Assembly: GCA_946482295.1 (NCBI GenBank)
Contig: CAMLRB010000208.1
Span: forward strand, 1 to 6,204
DNA length: 6,204 bases
Source of the DNA: an uncultured Bacteriovorax sp.
GTDB taxonomy: Bacteria; Bdellovibrionota; Bacteriovoracia; Bacteriovoracales; Bacteriovoracaceae
Reading direction: 5' to 3'
Made by a program: the position numbers and the translations under genes. Below the pieces are notes generated by a model. It saw only the letters and a program-made list of their open reading frames with translations. It ran no database searches and was not told the DNA's origin. This document shows, one piece after another, positions 6,159-6,204 of the stretch. The first letter of the stretch is position 1; each line of letters opens with the position of its first letter.

Positions 6159-6204
6159 TTATAGATTCTTTTTAATCTGGCCTTCGATCTTCTCGAGAAT
6201 TTTT
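6159..6204 (-). CDS. C-terminal end of an unidentified gene (5' part outside window)
   Basis: On the minus strand one frame entering from the right edge reads KILEKIEGQIKKNL and stops at TAA (6161-6159), 10 bases before the ferredoxin-like ATG. The amphipathic, charged composition looks like a natural helical C-terminus, and the tight spacing suits an operon. The other frame that stays open for a similar length (ending TAG at 6157-6155) reads as an unlikely Arg/Lys/Ser-rich string. Too little is present to name the gene. Confidence 0.45.
   Translation of the reverse strand, partial: KILEKIEGQIKKNL

Noticed and set aside
1..6204. CRISPR arrays, tRNA or rRNA genes, insertion sequences, phage or defence genes
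   Set aside because: No regularly spaced repeats, cloverleaf or rRNA sequence, transposase motifs or terminal inverted repeats were seen on either strand.

Overview
This is an AT-rich (roughly 40% GC by eye) bacterial window in which every supported gene lies on the minus strand, so transcription runs from the right edge to the left. Three of the proteins carry Sec signal peptides, and one is an exported homologue of the lysophospholipase L2 (PldB) family, which points to a Gram-negative bacterium. The large, Cys-containing, Ser/Gly-rich secreted proteins and the moderate GC would suit Bdellovibrionota (Bacteriovorax/Peredibacter-like predators). That placement is an impression, because no marker gene is present.

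In transcription order: (1) 6204-6159, the last 14 codons of an unidentified gene. (2) 6148-5447, a 233-residue protein with an N-terminal adrenodoxin/Isc-type [2Fe-2S] ferredoxin domain (Cys37, Cys43, Cys46, Cys81) and a long Lys/Glu-rich tail. (3) 5426-4416, a GTG-started, exported alpha/beta hydrolase of the PldB type (Ser154, His314, probably Glu286). These three are separated by only 10 and 20 bases and look like one operon. (4) A 183-base gap (4415-4233) with a perfect-looking hairpin that lacks a U tract. (5) 4232-1500, a 910-residue secreted protein of unknown function with a Cys-containing helical N-terminal half, a Ser/Gly/Ala/Asn-rich low-complexity region and a basic C-terminal tail. 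(6) A strong intrinsic terminator (1470-1438), then a 185-base gap with a TATAAT box. (7) 1314 to the left edge, the first 438 codons of a second secreted protein, clearly a tandem paralogue of the 910-residue one.

The main novelty is the tandem pair of large secreted paralogues. They share about 300 residues, including seven aligned cysteines and blocks such as VPIPSKQINER and PDPVPGSC, but have unrelated N-terminal regions. The downstream copy has an extra six-cysteine segment. I recognise no described family. Neither paralogue has a Shine-Dalgarno sequence at its ATG, and each is preceded by a possible TTG-started mini-ORF whose stop overlaps the ATG. How the ferredoxin-like protein, the exported hydrolase and the paralogues relate functionally cannot be told from the sequence. 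Only the first two look co-transcribed.
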